Source: UBA1366 sp047602575
GTDB lineage: Bacteria > Bacillota > Clostridia > Oscillospirales > Ruminococcaceae
Direction: 5' to 3'
Length of the DNA: 64,000 nt
Assembly: GCA_047602575.1 (NCBI GenBank)
Contig: JASGGY010000003.1
Location: forward strand, 806,001-870,000
Below, piece after piece: positions 35,932 to 43,592 of the stretch. How positions within the stretch are numbered: the first letter of the stretch is position 1; every line of letters starts with the position of its first letter. The notes below the pieces were generated by a model. It saw only the letters and a list, made by a program, of their open reading frames with translations, ran no database searches and had not been told where the DNA came from. The translations under genes were made by a program, and so were the position numbers.

Positions 35932-36019
35932 TGCCCGCACCTCTCTTATTCGGAAAAACCCTCTCGTGCTATTATACGCAAGCGGCTTTGCCCCTGTTCC
36001 CAAGAAATGCGGCGGCGGG

Positions 36020-36715
36020 TCAGCTTTGTGCGAGTGCGTCCAGAAATTGCTTCATATAGGCGTTGCAGGCGCGGATACAGTCGGGGCGCGAAGCGATTTC
36101 CACCGGCGACTGAACGTAGGGCGCGTCCGTCATCTCGTCCGCACAATTGGTCAGCAGGCTCTCGATGATCTGCGCGGTGTTTTCGAGATGAAACTGAAAG
36201 CCGAAAACCCGCGCCCCGATGCAGAACGCCTGGTTGTAGCACGCATCCCCCGCGGCAATCCGCGTCGCCCCCTGCGGCAGCGCGGAAAAGGTGTCGCCGT
36301 GCCACTGAAACACCGTCAGCTCGCGCGGGAAGCCGGCAAGCGTCGGCATTCTCTCCGCTTCCTCCGTCAGGCGCACGGTATGCCAGCCGATTTCCGGTTC
36401 GGGGTTGCGCGTCACGGCGCCGCCGTATGCCGCTGCGATGAGCTGCGCGCCAAGGCACAGCCCCAAAACAGTCTTGCCCCGCTCCCCCGCCGCGCGGATG
36501 AGCGTTTTCTCCGCGGCAAGCCACGGGTATTTTTCCTCCTCGTACACATTCATCGGCCCGCCCATGACAACCAACCAGTCAAAGCTTTCCGGATCGGGCA
36601 GTGCCTCGCCCGCGAAAAGCATCGTCCCGCGTACCTCCGCCCCACATTCCCGCGCCCAGTCAAGGATGCTGCCGGGTGTTTCAAAATCGTTGTGCTGCAA
36701 ATACTGTAAAATCAT
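36020..36715 (-). CDS. class I glutamine amidotransferase
   Basis: This 231-residue protein has the class I GATase triad region: nucleophile Cys in VLGLCLGAQLIAAAYGG, and His in VFGFQFHLENTAQ. An oxyanion loop with LVVMGGPMNVYEEE is also visible. Similar stand-alone proteins resemble GuaA-type GATase domains and gamma-glutamyl hydrolases; no partner synthetase is present here. AGAAAGG precedes ATG 36715. Confidence 0.85.
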   Translation of the reverse strand: MILQYLQHNDFETPGSILDWARECGAEVRGTMLFAGEALPDPESFDWLVVMGGPMNVYEEEKYPWLAAEKTLIRAAGERGKTVLGLCLGAQLIAAAYGGAVTRNPEPEIGWHTVRLTEEAERMPTLAGFPRELTVFQWHGDTFSALPQGATRIAAGDACYNQAFCIGARVFGFQFHLENTAQIIESLLTNCADEMTDAPYVQSPVEIASRPDCIRACNAYMKQFLDALAQS

Positions 36716-36853
36716 TGTATCGCACCTTTCTCTGCGGATTCGGACTGTGTCCGTTGTTTCAGCATAAAACCACATCATGGATTGCCGGTATTGTTTCCGT
36801 GACTGTTTTTAAAATAAATCGAAAACTTTCAAAAATCATCTTAGATTAAGAAA

Positions 36854-36882
36854 TTGACGCGCCGTGAAAAATATGGTATAAT
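36854..36882 (+). promoter_or_regulatory. consensus promoter of a non-coding unit
   Basis: TTGACG and TATAAT have a 17-base spacer. No open frame of useful size follows for nearly 380 bases, so it should make an untranslated RNA from about 36889. Confidence 0.82.
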
Positions 36883-36888
36883 TAAAAG

Positions 36889-37190
36889 AAGGATAGTCGA
36901 TCGACCTGCCTTTATGGAGTGCGTCGCCTTTCATACCATCCGCCAAAAGCGTAACGCGAACGGGCGCTGCAGCTATTCCCTTTGATCCCCCGCTGTATAT
37001 GGGATTATGCCATGATTCTTTGACCCTAATTTGTGGGATTTCCCCGCTTCCCGAATCTCTTAGACAGCCGCCATATAATGAAATTCGTCATTTTGTTTGA
37101 TATTTTCTTTTTTTATCGCGATATTTTGTTGAATCCCATATAAAATCAAGAACGCGCGATTTCCGCACATCATGTTCTTGCATTTTTATT
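36889..37190 (+). ncRNA. candidate ~300 nt RNA of unknown class
   Basis: The stretch begins at a consensus promoter and ends in a terminator-like stem CAAGAAC ... GTTCTTG (37147-37180) followed by CATTTTTATTT. A separate promoter for the next gene starts within that stem, which argues against a simple 5' leader. Short internal pairings such as ATCCC...GGGAT (around 36983-37008) are visible. I found no hallmarks of RNase P, tmRNA or SRP RNA, and could not confirm 6S RNA folding by eye. Confidence 0.5.
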
Positions 37191-37206
37191 TAATTTGTAA
37201 TATAAT
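37178..37206 (+). promoter_or_regulatory. promoter of the 37262 operon
   Basis: TTGCAT and TATAAT are separated by 17 bases, in AT-rich sequence 56 bases before the TTG start. Confidence 0.78.
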
Positions 37207-37261
37207 ATAAACGTGAGCGTTAAACGATTAAGTTTGTTTTGCTCCGGCTGGAGGAGAAGCA

Positions 37262-37996
37262 TTGGGTATCTTTTCACGCAAGCAAAAAACAGACATTCCT
37301 TCCGCTGTTCTGGTCAATCCGGACGATTTTTGGAACGAACGCAAGCCGCCCGCAAAAAAGGAAACGCCCGTTGTTCCGGATAAGCAACTCCACGAGTCCG
37401 CACAAAGCAAAAAGCCCGAGATTTTCAACGGACCGCGTGCGATCAGCCCGGAGGTTCTGGAAAAAAAATCCGAGGAGTTGGAAGCCGAACTGGCACAGAA
37501 AGCAGCGGAGAAAGTGCATTGCCATTTTGAAATCCCAGCCGCGGGCTCAGTAGACGCAGCCGCGATCATCTGTGACATCGAGCAAGCCAAGGAGCAGAAA
37601 GCGGAAAAAACCGCATGGGGCGCAATCCGGCAGGCGGACACTTCCGAGCTGGAAGCCAAGGTGTGGGCGCTTTCCGAAAAATACGCATACCTCTGCGACG
37701 GAATGAACGAGCAGGCTTGCGTCATCGCCGGCATTTCGCCGGAGGAGATCGAGCGGCGCAAAGCCGATTTCGACTTCATTCGCGCCTCAAAACAGGAAAT
37801 CATTGTTGCGCGCATCCCGGGACTGACCCAGAAACAAATCAAAATGATCGAGCAATTCATCGCTGACGATGTGCATGCGGAAATCCCCGTGATTGTAAAC
37901 AGAATACCGGAGCTTTCGCAGGAAGTCATCGACCGGTTCATCGGCGAGTTTGAGAGCCGCACCGTGCCCCTCTCACAAACCGAACCGGGAATCTGA
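37262..37996 (+). CDS. hypothetical cytoplasmic protein
   Basis: This 244-residue hydrophilic protein has no membrane segment. A Lys/Pro-rich N-terminus (IFSRKQKTDIPSAVLVNPDD) is followed by a long Glu/Lys/Ala helical region and a C-terminal set of short helices with IIVARIPGLTQKQIKMIEQF. The start is TTG, supported by GGAGGAG 8 bases upstream. It precedes another unknown gene and a cyclophilin. No family recognised. Confidence 0.7.
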   Translation: MGIFSRKQKTDIPSAVLVNPDDFWNERKPPAKKETPVVPDKQLHESAQSKKPEIFNGPRAISPEVLEKKSEELEAELAQKAAEKVHCHFEIPAAGSVDAAAIICDIEQAKEQKAEKTAWGAIRQADTSELEAKVWALSEKYAYLCDGMNEQACVIAGISPEEIERRKADFDFIRASKQEIIVARIPGLTQKQIKMIEQFIADDVHAEIPVIVNRIPELSQEVIDRFIGEFESRTVPLSQTEPGI

Positions 37997-38016
37997 TACG
38001 TTTGGAGAGTGCAAAA

Positions 38017-38559
38017 TTGAACATCAACATCGAAAATCCGCTCATCCGGCTGGCTGCCAAAAAACAGGATTTCAACTATGAACGGCTGTTTACGGCGACC
38101 TTCACCGATTATATCATGGAATATAAAAACACACGCTACGAGGATCTGATCGACAAGGATAAATCCATCGCACTGGCGCGGATCATCAAAAAGCTCGAGG
38201 TCAACGGTGTTCCGGTGACGGAGTTTTTCGCCGAGGAGCTGGAAGTATGGAGCGAGAAGTTTGACAACTTCGGTAAAAATCTGCAGTTAGTCAACCTCAT
38301 GGCTCGGGATATGTTCTGCTGCTTCGACCCAAATCTGGTGGATGAAAACGGTGCGTTTCAGCGTGTGCGCAGGATTTACGCCGTAAACAACAACGGCACG
38401 CGGGACTACGTCGCGTATCAGGACGCCGAAAAGCGATCGCTTTTCGGCAAAAAGCCGAAAAGTGCGATGCATACTTACTTCGCCGAGCTGATTGAACTCG
38501 ATCAGGGCTGTCAGCTACCCCGCAGCAAGGCGGCGGAGTCGAAAAAACCGATGCTGTAA
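38017..38559 (+). CDS. hypothetical protein
   Basis: This 180-residue protein begins NINIENPLIRLAAKKQDFNYE and is mixed alpha/beta by appearance, with YIMEYKNTRYEDLID, a central KDKSIALARIIKKLE and a Lys-rich tail SKAAESKKPML. I chose TTG 38017 because GGAG lies 9 bases upstream; TTG 38002 is also in frame. It is 20 bases after the previous gene and 22 bases before ppiB, so probably in one operon. No family recognised. Confidence 0.65.
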   Translation: MNINIENPLIRLAAKKQDFNYERLFTATFTDYIMEYKNTRYEDLIDKDKSIALARIIKKLEVNGVPVTEFFAEELEVWSEKFDNFGKNLQLVNLMARDMFCCFDPNLVDENGAFQRVRRIYAVNNNGTRDYVAYQDAEKRSLFGKKPKSAMHTYFAELIELDQGCQLPRSKAAESKKPML

Positions 38560-38581
38560 ATTTAACACAAAGGAGTCCCCT

Positions 38582-39055
38582 ATGGTTATCATTGAAATGG
38601 AAAACGGCAAAAAAATCACACTCGAGCTTTATCCGGAAGCAGCCCCCATCACGGTGGAGAATTTCACAAATCTTGTGAACGACGGCTTTTATGACGGGCT
38701 GATTTTTCACCGCGTCATCAGCGGCTTTATGATTCAGGGCGGCGATCCGGAAGGCACCGGCACGGGCGGACCCGCACACCGCATCAAGGGCGAGTTTGCG
38801 AAAAACGGCGTTGCGAACCCGATCAAGCACACACGCGGCGTGATTTCGATGGCACGCTCCGGCGACCCGAATTCCGCCGGCTCACAGTTTTTCATCATGC
38901 ACGCCGACGCGTCCCACTTAGACGGCAGCTATGCGGCATTCGGTAAAGTGACCGACGGCATCGATGTGGTGGATGAAATCGCGGCGGTTGCGGTCAATTA
39001 CAACGACCGCCCGAAAACCGAGCAGAAAATGAAAAAAGTTACAATTGTTGACTGA
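38582..39055 (+). CDS. peptidyl-prolyl isomerase, cyclophilin type
   Basis: This 157-residue cyclophilin has DGLIFHRVISGFMIQGGDPEG (the catalytic Arg and FxxxxQGGD), GTGGPAHRIKGEF, GVISMARSGDPNSAGSQFFI and DGSYAAFGKVTDG. It accelerates proline isomerisation in the cytoplasm; no signal peptide is present. AAAGGAG precedes the ATG. Confidence 0.94.
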   Translation: MVIIEMENGKKITLELYPEAAPITVENFTNLVNDGFYDGLIFHRVISGFMIQGGDPEGTGTGGPAHRIKGEFAKNGVANPIKHTRGVISMARSGDPNSAGSQFFIMHADASHLDGSYAAFGKVTDGIDVVDEIAAVAVNYNDRPKTEQKMKKVTIVD

Positions 39056-39080
39056 TCAATCATTGACTTTGATAGACCTT

Positions 39081-39436
39081 TTGTCAGAGGGTTTCATCCT
39101 CTGACACCTCCCACCAAAGGGGGTATACCCCCTTTGGAAACCCGTTGTTTTTGGATTTATACTTTGATTTTCTTTGTTACTTTGTGCTTTCACTGTTACT
39201 TTGTGATTCTACTGGGGCACTCGAAAATCGAGCATATTTTTTACAGTCAGAAGCGCCGGTTTCATAAAAAGAAACCGGCGCTTCTCATTCAATAAAATAA
39301 GAATTACAAAGAGTTGAACCCATTAAAACTCGCTAAATGCACAGAGGTAAAATCCATAAAACTACGGGTTTCCAAAGGGTACTTGTACCCTTTGGTGAGG
39401 GAGTCCAGAGGGGGCGACGCCCCCTTTGGAAAAGTG
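39081..39436. repeat. paired palindromic intergenic element E1
   Basis: The 386-base gap between ppi and the DUF47 gene is filled by this element. The left end carries a TCAGAGG...CCTCTGA stem and a perfect 24-base palindrome at 39114-39137 (half-site CCAAAGGGGGTA). The right end repeats the same arrangement in inverse orientation at 39370-39429. A terminator-like stem GAAGCGCCGGTTTC...GAAACCGGCGCTTC lies in the core near 39250-39285. No open frame is present. Confidence 0.75.
39250..39290. terminator. hairpin in the core of element E1
   Basis: A 14-base perfect stem with loop ATAAAAA is followed by TCATT; T-rich run is short, so efficiency is doubtful. It lies about 200 bases after the cyclophilin stop. 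Confidence 0.5.
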
Positions 39437-39441
39437 GTCGC

Positions 39442-40059
39442 TTAGGTGTTCTTGACGATAACGCCCTCAATGACATCGGCGACATCCTCGCAGGAGTCGA
39501 GCACATCCTCCATGGTGTCGAAGATGTTCTTCCAGATGATGATCTGTTTTGCGTTTTCTTCCTCCGCAAACAGCTTGCGCAGCGCGCTCTGATAGAGTTT
39601 GTCACCCTGCTCCTCGATGTGGTTGACTTCAACCAGATAGTCCGAAAGCTGCTTGGGCTTTTTGAAGTTGTGGAACTCACCCGTCGCGTCCACGAGAACC
39701 GCTGTGCTTTTCACAATCAGCTTCGCAAGCGCCAGACCCTCCGCGCGGATTTCCGTCACCGAAAGCAGATCGATCATGATGGAAACCTCGTCGATGGTAT
39801 CGACCGTGCGCTCGATGCAGCGCGCGGTTTCAAGGATGTCCTCGCGCTCGATCGGGGTGATAAACGACCGGTTGAGGTGGGAATAAACGATGTGATACAG
39901 CTCGTCCGCAGCGTTTTCGATGCGGTGAATGTCCGCCATACACTGGTTGAATGCGGCACAGCTTCCATTGAGCATCTCCTCAAGCTTGAGCGCGGCTTCG
40001 TTGCAAAGCTTCGCGGCATCCAGAAACAGGTCAAAATAGTTTACGTCTTTTTTCTTCAT
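39442..40059 (-). CDS. DUF47/PhoU-like phosphate transport accessory protein
   Basis: This 205-residue all-helical protein shows FLDAAKLCNEAALKLEEML, HRIENAADELYHIVYSHLN, REDILETARCIERTVDTIDE and EDVLDSCEDVADVIEGV, as in the DUF47 family that is usually encoded beside PiT transporters. The repeated E-x-x-x-D patterns resemble the metal clusters of PhoU. It is 37 bases downstream of the transporter gene and probably modulates phosphate uptake. Confidence 0.87.
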   Translation of the reverse strand: MKKKDVNYFDLFLDAAKLCNEAALKLEEMLNGSCAAFNQCMADIHRIENAADELYHIVYSHLNRSFITPIEREDILETARCIERTVDTIDEVSIMIDLLSVTEIRAEGLALAKLIVKSTAVLVDATGEFHNFKKPKQLSDYLVEVNHIEEQGDKLYQSALRKLFAEEENAKQIIIWKNIFDTMEDVLDSCEDVADVIEGVIVKNT

Positions 40060-40096
40060 AAGAAAATTCCTTTCCCTTTATCGGCAGCCACCGGAT

Positions 40097-41131
40097 TTAC
40101 AGCACAAACATAAAGAGCTTTGCCATCAGATACGCAATCAGTCCGCAGCCGGGGAATGTCAGAATCCACGCGGACAGCATTTCCTTCACCACGCCCCAGT
40201 TGACCGCGGAGAGCCTGCGCGACGCGCCAACGCCCATAATCGAGGTGGTTTTGGTGTGGGTGGTGCTGACAGGTATTCCCGTGACCGACGAAAACAACAG
40301 GCACAGCGATGCCGCTGCGTCCGCGGCAAAGCCCTGATATTTCTGAAGCTTTACCATGTCCATGCCCACGGTTTTGATGATTTTATAACCACCGATGGAC
40401 GTTCCGATGCCCATGACAGCCGAGCAAAGCACGACCATCCAGAACGGGATTGCGAAATCGCCGCCGGTCTGCGTCACCATGCTTGCGTCATAAAGATAGA
40501 TGCCCACGACAAACGTGCCCATAAACTTCTGACCGTCCTGTGCGCCGTGCATGAATGCCATGGCGAGCGCGCCGAAAATCTGCGCCGTCGCAAAGCCCTT
40601 TTCCGCGCTGCGCCGCTTGATGTTGCGGAAAATCACTTCGAGGAGCTTTGTGGTAAGATAGCCCATAATAAAGCCCAGAATCAGCGAGATGCCAAGCCCG
40701 ATCAGAACCTTTTTCCACTCGCCCATATGCACGGATTTTAATCCGCCGAGCGCCAGCGCGCCGCCGGTGATGCCCGCGATAAGCGCGTGGCTTTCGCTGG
40801 TGGGAATACCGAAATACCATGCCATAACCGCCCAGAGAACGATCGAAAACATTGCCACCGCAAACACGATCAGCGCCATTTTTTGACCGCCGGGTGTTGA
40901 GGTGTCAAAATCGACCAAGTGGCTGAGCGTATTAGCGACCTTTGCGGAGATCATCGTCATCACCAGCGCGCCGATGAAGTTAAACAGCATCGCCAGTTTG
41001 ACCGCCAGCCCGGGACTTAACACACGCGTGGAAACCACCGTTGCGATGGCGTTCGGCGCGTCCGTCCAGCCGTTGACGAAAATAACGCCGAGCATGAGCA
41101 CAACGATGATCACTAAAATTGCAACAGACAA
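40097..41131 (-). CDS. inorganic phosphate transporter, PiT family
   Basis: This 344-residue membrane protein has the PiT signature NGWTDAPNAIATVVSTRVL near the N-terminus and its inverted-repeat partner near residue 215-235, plus GIPTSESHALIAGITG and PVSTTHTKTTSIMGVGAS. It should take up phosphate with a cation. The start is TTG at 41131 with AGGA about 11 bases upstream. It is followed by its DUF47 partner. Confidence 0.9.
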   Translation of the reverse strand: MSVAILVIIVVLMLGVIFVNGWTDAPNAIATVVSTRVLSPGLAVKLAMLFNFIGALVMTMISAKVANTLSHLVDFDTSTPGGQKMALIVFAVAMFSIVLWAVMAWYFGIPTSESHALIAGITGGALALGGLKSVHMGEWKKVLIGLGISLILGFIMGYLTTKLLEVIFRNIKRRSAEKGFATAQIFGALAMAFMHGAQDGQKFMGTFVVGIYLYDASMVTQTGGDFAIPFWMVVLCSAVMGIGTSIGGYKIIKTVGMDMVKLQKYQGFAADAAASLCLLFSSVTGIPVSTTHTKTTSIMGVGASRRLSAVNWGVVKEMLSAWILTFPGCGLIAYLMAKLFMFVL

Positions 41132-41195
41132 AAACTCACGTCCTGTTCTTAGATAAGAATGTTAAACGCATTACGCGTCGTATCTGCCCGGTGCA

Positions 41196-41372
41196 TTAAT
41201 CCTCGGAATCATCTTTTTTCTTGCCCGTCAGCTTGGCAAGCACCACGATGGAGGCAATCAGAACCGCCATGACGATGAAAACGCCCGCCATGCCCAGTCC
41301 CATGACCTTGAGGGAGGTTTCAAAATTTGAAACCGCATTGTCCCAGTTGTAATCTTCAAATAATTTAAACAT
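41196..41372 (-). CDS. small decarboxylase gamma-like membrane subunit
   Basis: This 58-residue protein begins MFKLFEDYNWDNAVSNFETS, has one membrane helix (GLGMAGVFIVMAVLIASIVVLAK, residues about 26-47) and a basic-acidic tail GKKKDDSED. Size, single N-out helix and position just after the beta subunit match the gamma (OadG-type) subunit of Na+-pumping decarboxylases. AAAGGAG is 7 bases before the ATG. It is the only such subunit seen; no alpha or biotin carrier gene is nearby. Confidence 0.75.
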   Translation of the reverse strand: MFKLFEDYNWDNAVSNFETSLKVMGLGMAGVFIVMAVLIASIVVLAKLTGKKKDDSED

Positions 41373-41406
41373 ATCAATGCTCCTTTCACATCATCCGTGC
41401 CGCGGA

Positions 41407-42561
41407 TTAAAGGTAAGCCGGAACGATGGCGAGGATCAGACCGCCGACAACAACCGAGCCGATCTGACCGGCAACGTTTGCGCCGACCGCGTGCATGAGC
41501 AGATGGTTCTGGTTGTCCTCTTTGAGTCCCATTTTTTGTACCACACGCGCGGACATCGGGAACGCCGAAATACCCGCCGCGCCGACCATGGGATTGATTT
41601 TATTCTTAAGAAACAGGTTGAGGAATTTCGCAAACAGCACGCCGCTGACGGAGTCAAAGATGAACGCGAACAGACCGAGCAGCATGATGAGGAGCGTATC
41701 GAATTTCAGGAACTCGTTCGCCTGCATTTTGAAAGCGATCGTGATTCCGAGGAAGAGCGTGATGAGGTTTGCCAATGCGCTCTGCGCAGTCTGGGAAAGG
41801 CTGTCGAGCTTGCCGCACTCGCGGATGAGGTTGCCGAACATCAGGAAGCCGACCAGTGCCACGGATGCGGGTGCTACCAGACCGGCAACGATGGTCACGA
41901 TGATCGGGAACATCACGCGCGTTGTCTTGGAAACGCTCTTGGGGTTGTAGGGCATCCGGATGCGTCTGTCCTTTTTAGTAGTTGCCATTTTGATGGCGAT
42001 GGGCTGGATGATTGGCACAAGCGCCATGTACGAGTATGCCGCGACAGCGATTGCCGACATATACTGGCTTTTGAATACGTTGGAAACAAGAATGGAGGTC
42101 GGGCCGTCTGCGGCACCGATGATACCGATGGATGCTGCGTCCTTGATATCAAAGCCGAGCAGTGTCGCGATGGAGAAGGTCATGAAGATACCGAACTGTG
42201 CCGCCGCGCCGAACAGAAGCATACGCGGGTTGGAAAGGACGGGACCAAAGTCGATCATTGCACCGATGCCGATGAACAAGAACAGCGGCAGCGCTTCTGA
42301 CGCCTCGATGCCCTTGTCGAACATCCACTGAATGACACCGGTTACCTCGTGACCGAGGCTTTCATTGGCTTGGTTGAGCACCCCCGAAAACGGGATGTTG
42401 ACCAGAATTGCGCCGAAGCCCATCGGCAGAAGCAGGGACGGCTCCATGTCCTTGCCCACGGCGAGATAGATCAGAACCGCTCCGATGAGCATCATGATCA
42501 GCTGCGGGATGGTAATGCTTGTGATTCCGTTGATAAGTGCATCCACTTGATTCAACTCCAT
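41407..42561 (-). CDS. sodium-pumping decarboxylase beta subunit
   Basis: This 384-residue, about 11-helix membrane protein is the Na+-translocating carboxy-lyase subunit. It has FIGIGAMIDFGPVLSNPR, GIIGAADGPTSILVSNVF (the conserved Asp loop) and the C-terminal GANVAGQIGSVVVGG. It couples decarboxylation of a biotin-bound carboxyl group to Na+ export. The start could be ATG 42561 or GTG 15 bases downstream, which has GGAG 9 bases before it. Carboxyltransferase and biotin carrier partners must be elsewhere. Confidence 0.9.
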   Translation of the reverse strand: MELNQVDALINGITSITIPQLIMMLIGAVLIYLAVGKDMEPSLLLPMGFGAILVNIPFSGVLNQANESLGHEVTGVIQWMFDKGIEASEALPLFLFIGIGAMIDFGPVLSNPRMLLFGAAAQFGIFMTFSIATLLGFDIKDAASIGIIGAADGPTSILVSNVFKSQYMSAIAVAAYSYMALVPIIQPIAIKMATTKKDRRIRMPYNPKSVSKTTRVMFPIIVTIVAGLVAPASVALVGFLMFGNLIRECGKLDSLSQTAQSALANLITLFLGITIAFKMQANEFLKFDTLLIMLLGLFAFIFDSVSGVLFAKFLNLFLKNKINPMVGAAGISAFPMSARVVQKMGLKEDNQNHLLMHAVGANVAGQIGSVVVGGLILAIVPAYL

Positions 42562-42609
42562 TCCAGTTTCTTTTTAAAGATAATACTGCGTTTTTCCATA
42601 AACAAATAC

Positions 42610-42638
42610 ATTATAGCTCAAAGCTTTTCCATTGTCAA
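42610..42638 (-). promoter_or_regulatory. consensus promoter of the decarboxylase subunits
   Basis: On the minus strand TTGACA and TATAAT are 17 bases apart, about 49 bases before the beta subunit ATG. Confidence 0.85.
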
Positions 42639-42684
42639 GCAGTATATTGTGAAAACATCATGTTATATTGTTAGGGGGTGTGTT

Positions 42685-42843
42685 GGGGGTAGGGCGGGGA
42701 CTTGCTCCCGCCGCGATGCGCGCGAATTTTCATGTTGCGCGGAAGCTTTGGTGGCGTGCTAAGCTTCCACACTGTGTGAAAATCCCGCCATTGCGCAAAA
42801 TCCCCGCCGCGCTCCGGCGGGAGCAAGCCCCCGCCCTACCCCC
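42685..42843. repeat. 159-bp inverted-repeat element, MITE-like
   Basis: The ends GGGGGTAGGGCGGGGACTTG... and ...CAAGCCCCCGCCCTACCCCC form 28-base inverted repeats (42685-42712 and 42816-42843) with one mismatch region. About 100 bases between them include an inner pair GGAAGCTT...AAGCTTCC near 42740-42770. It has no coding capacity and lies in the gap between two divergent promoters. Confidence 0.75.
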
Positions 42844-42945
42844 TGATGTATAATCCTATTTGATTGGCAGATACTGTTGAACAAAACCCACAAAAAACGG
42901 GGCAAAAATTCTATGCGCCGTTCACGCGCCGCACATCAGAAAGAA

Positions 42946-42974
42946 TTGATTTTCACGCGTCAGAATGCTATAAT
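42946..42974 (+). promoter_or_regulatory. promoter of the YjbQ gene
   Basis: TTGATT and TATAAT are 17 bases apart with an extended -10 TGC, 33 bases before the GTG start. Confidence 0.8.
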
Positions 42975-43007
42975 GTTGCTGATAAAAACACCAAAGGGGT
43001 CAATGCT

Positions 43008-43403
43008 GTGATTTATGAGTTCGCCGTAAAAACCGAAAAGCAGAATTTCTACAACATCACGCCGCAGATCGTCAGCGCGATCGAGAAAAGCGGCGTAACA
43101 GACGGTCTGTGCGTGGTCTATACCACCCACACCACCGCCGGCATCACCATCAACGAGAATGCTGATCCGGATGTGGTCACGGATATGCTCGGCGCAATCG
43201 ACGCGCTGTTTCCACAAAGCGCTGCCTACCGCCACGCGGAGGGCAACACCGCCGCGCACCTCAAATCCAGCTTCGTGGGCTGCTCCGTTTCGCTGATTTT
43301 GAGCGACAGCCACCCGCTTCTGGGCATCTGGCAGGGCGTGTATTTCTGCGAATTCGACGGTCCGCGCAACCGCCGGTTCTATGTGAAAATCCTCAAGGGC
43401 TAA
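43008..43403 (+). CDS. YjbQ/UPF0047 family protein
   Basis: This 131-residue protein carries the UPF0047 signature: GLCVVYTTHTTAGITINENADPD split as YTTHTTAGI and NENADPDV, then HAEGNTAAHLKSSFVG and LGIWQGVYFCEFDGPR. Members have weak thiamine-phosphate synthase activity and form trimers; the true role is unclear. I chose GTG 43008 with AAAGGGG 8 bases upstream because it gives the family's length of about 130. Confidence 0.9.
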   Translation: MIYEFAVKTEKQNFYNITPQIVSAIEKSGVTDGLCVVYTTHTTAGITINENADPDVVTDMLGAIDALFPQSAAYRHAEGNTAAHLKSSFVGCSVSLILSDSHPLLGIWQGVYFCEFDGPRNRRFYVKILKG

Positions 43404-43404
43404 C

Positions 43405-43438
43405 AAAAAAAGAGGGGCAAATGCTCCTCTTTTTTTTC
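43405..43438. terminator. bidirectional-type terminator
   Basis: Stem AAAAAAAGAGG / CCTCTTTTTTTT, loop GGCAAATGCT, immediately after the YjbQ stop. Confidence 0.85.
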
Positions 43439-43475
43439 GCAAGAATAAAAAATATTTGAATTTGTTGAATGGATA

Positions 43476-43504
43476 TTGCAAAGTACGAATACATATGGTA
43501 TAAT
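43476..43504 (+). promoter_or_regulatory. promoter of ptsI
   Basis: TTGCAA and TATAAT are 17 bases apart, giving a leader of about 80 bases. Confidence 0.78.
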
Positions 43505-43592
43505 ATTCACAACAAGCCCGTGCAATCTTTTCAGTTATTTATTAAATAATCCTAAATCGATTACATTGTTCCAGCCGGAGGGAGGCGGATGT

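Noticed and set aside
36889..37190. 6S RNA
   Set aside because: Size and promoter fit, but I could not find complementary 5' and 3' ends or a single long open-bubble helix by eye. Left as unidentified.
39337..40113. Proteins containing GVQRGQRPLW-like sequence near 39.4, 50.6 and 56.9 kb
   Set aside because: These are translations of the palindromic repeat ends, in frames that overlap real genes on the other strand.
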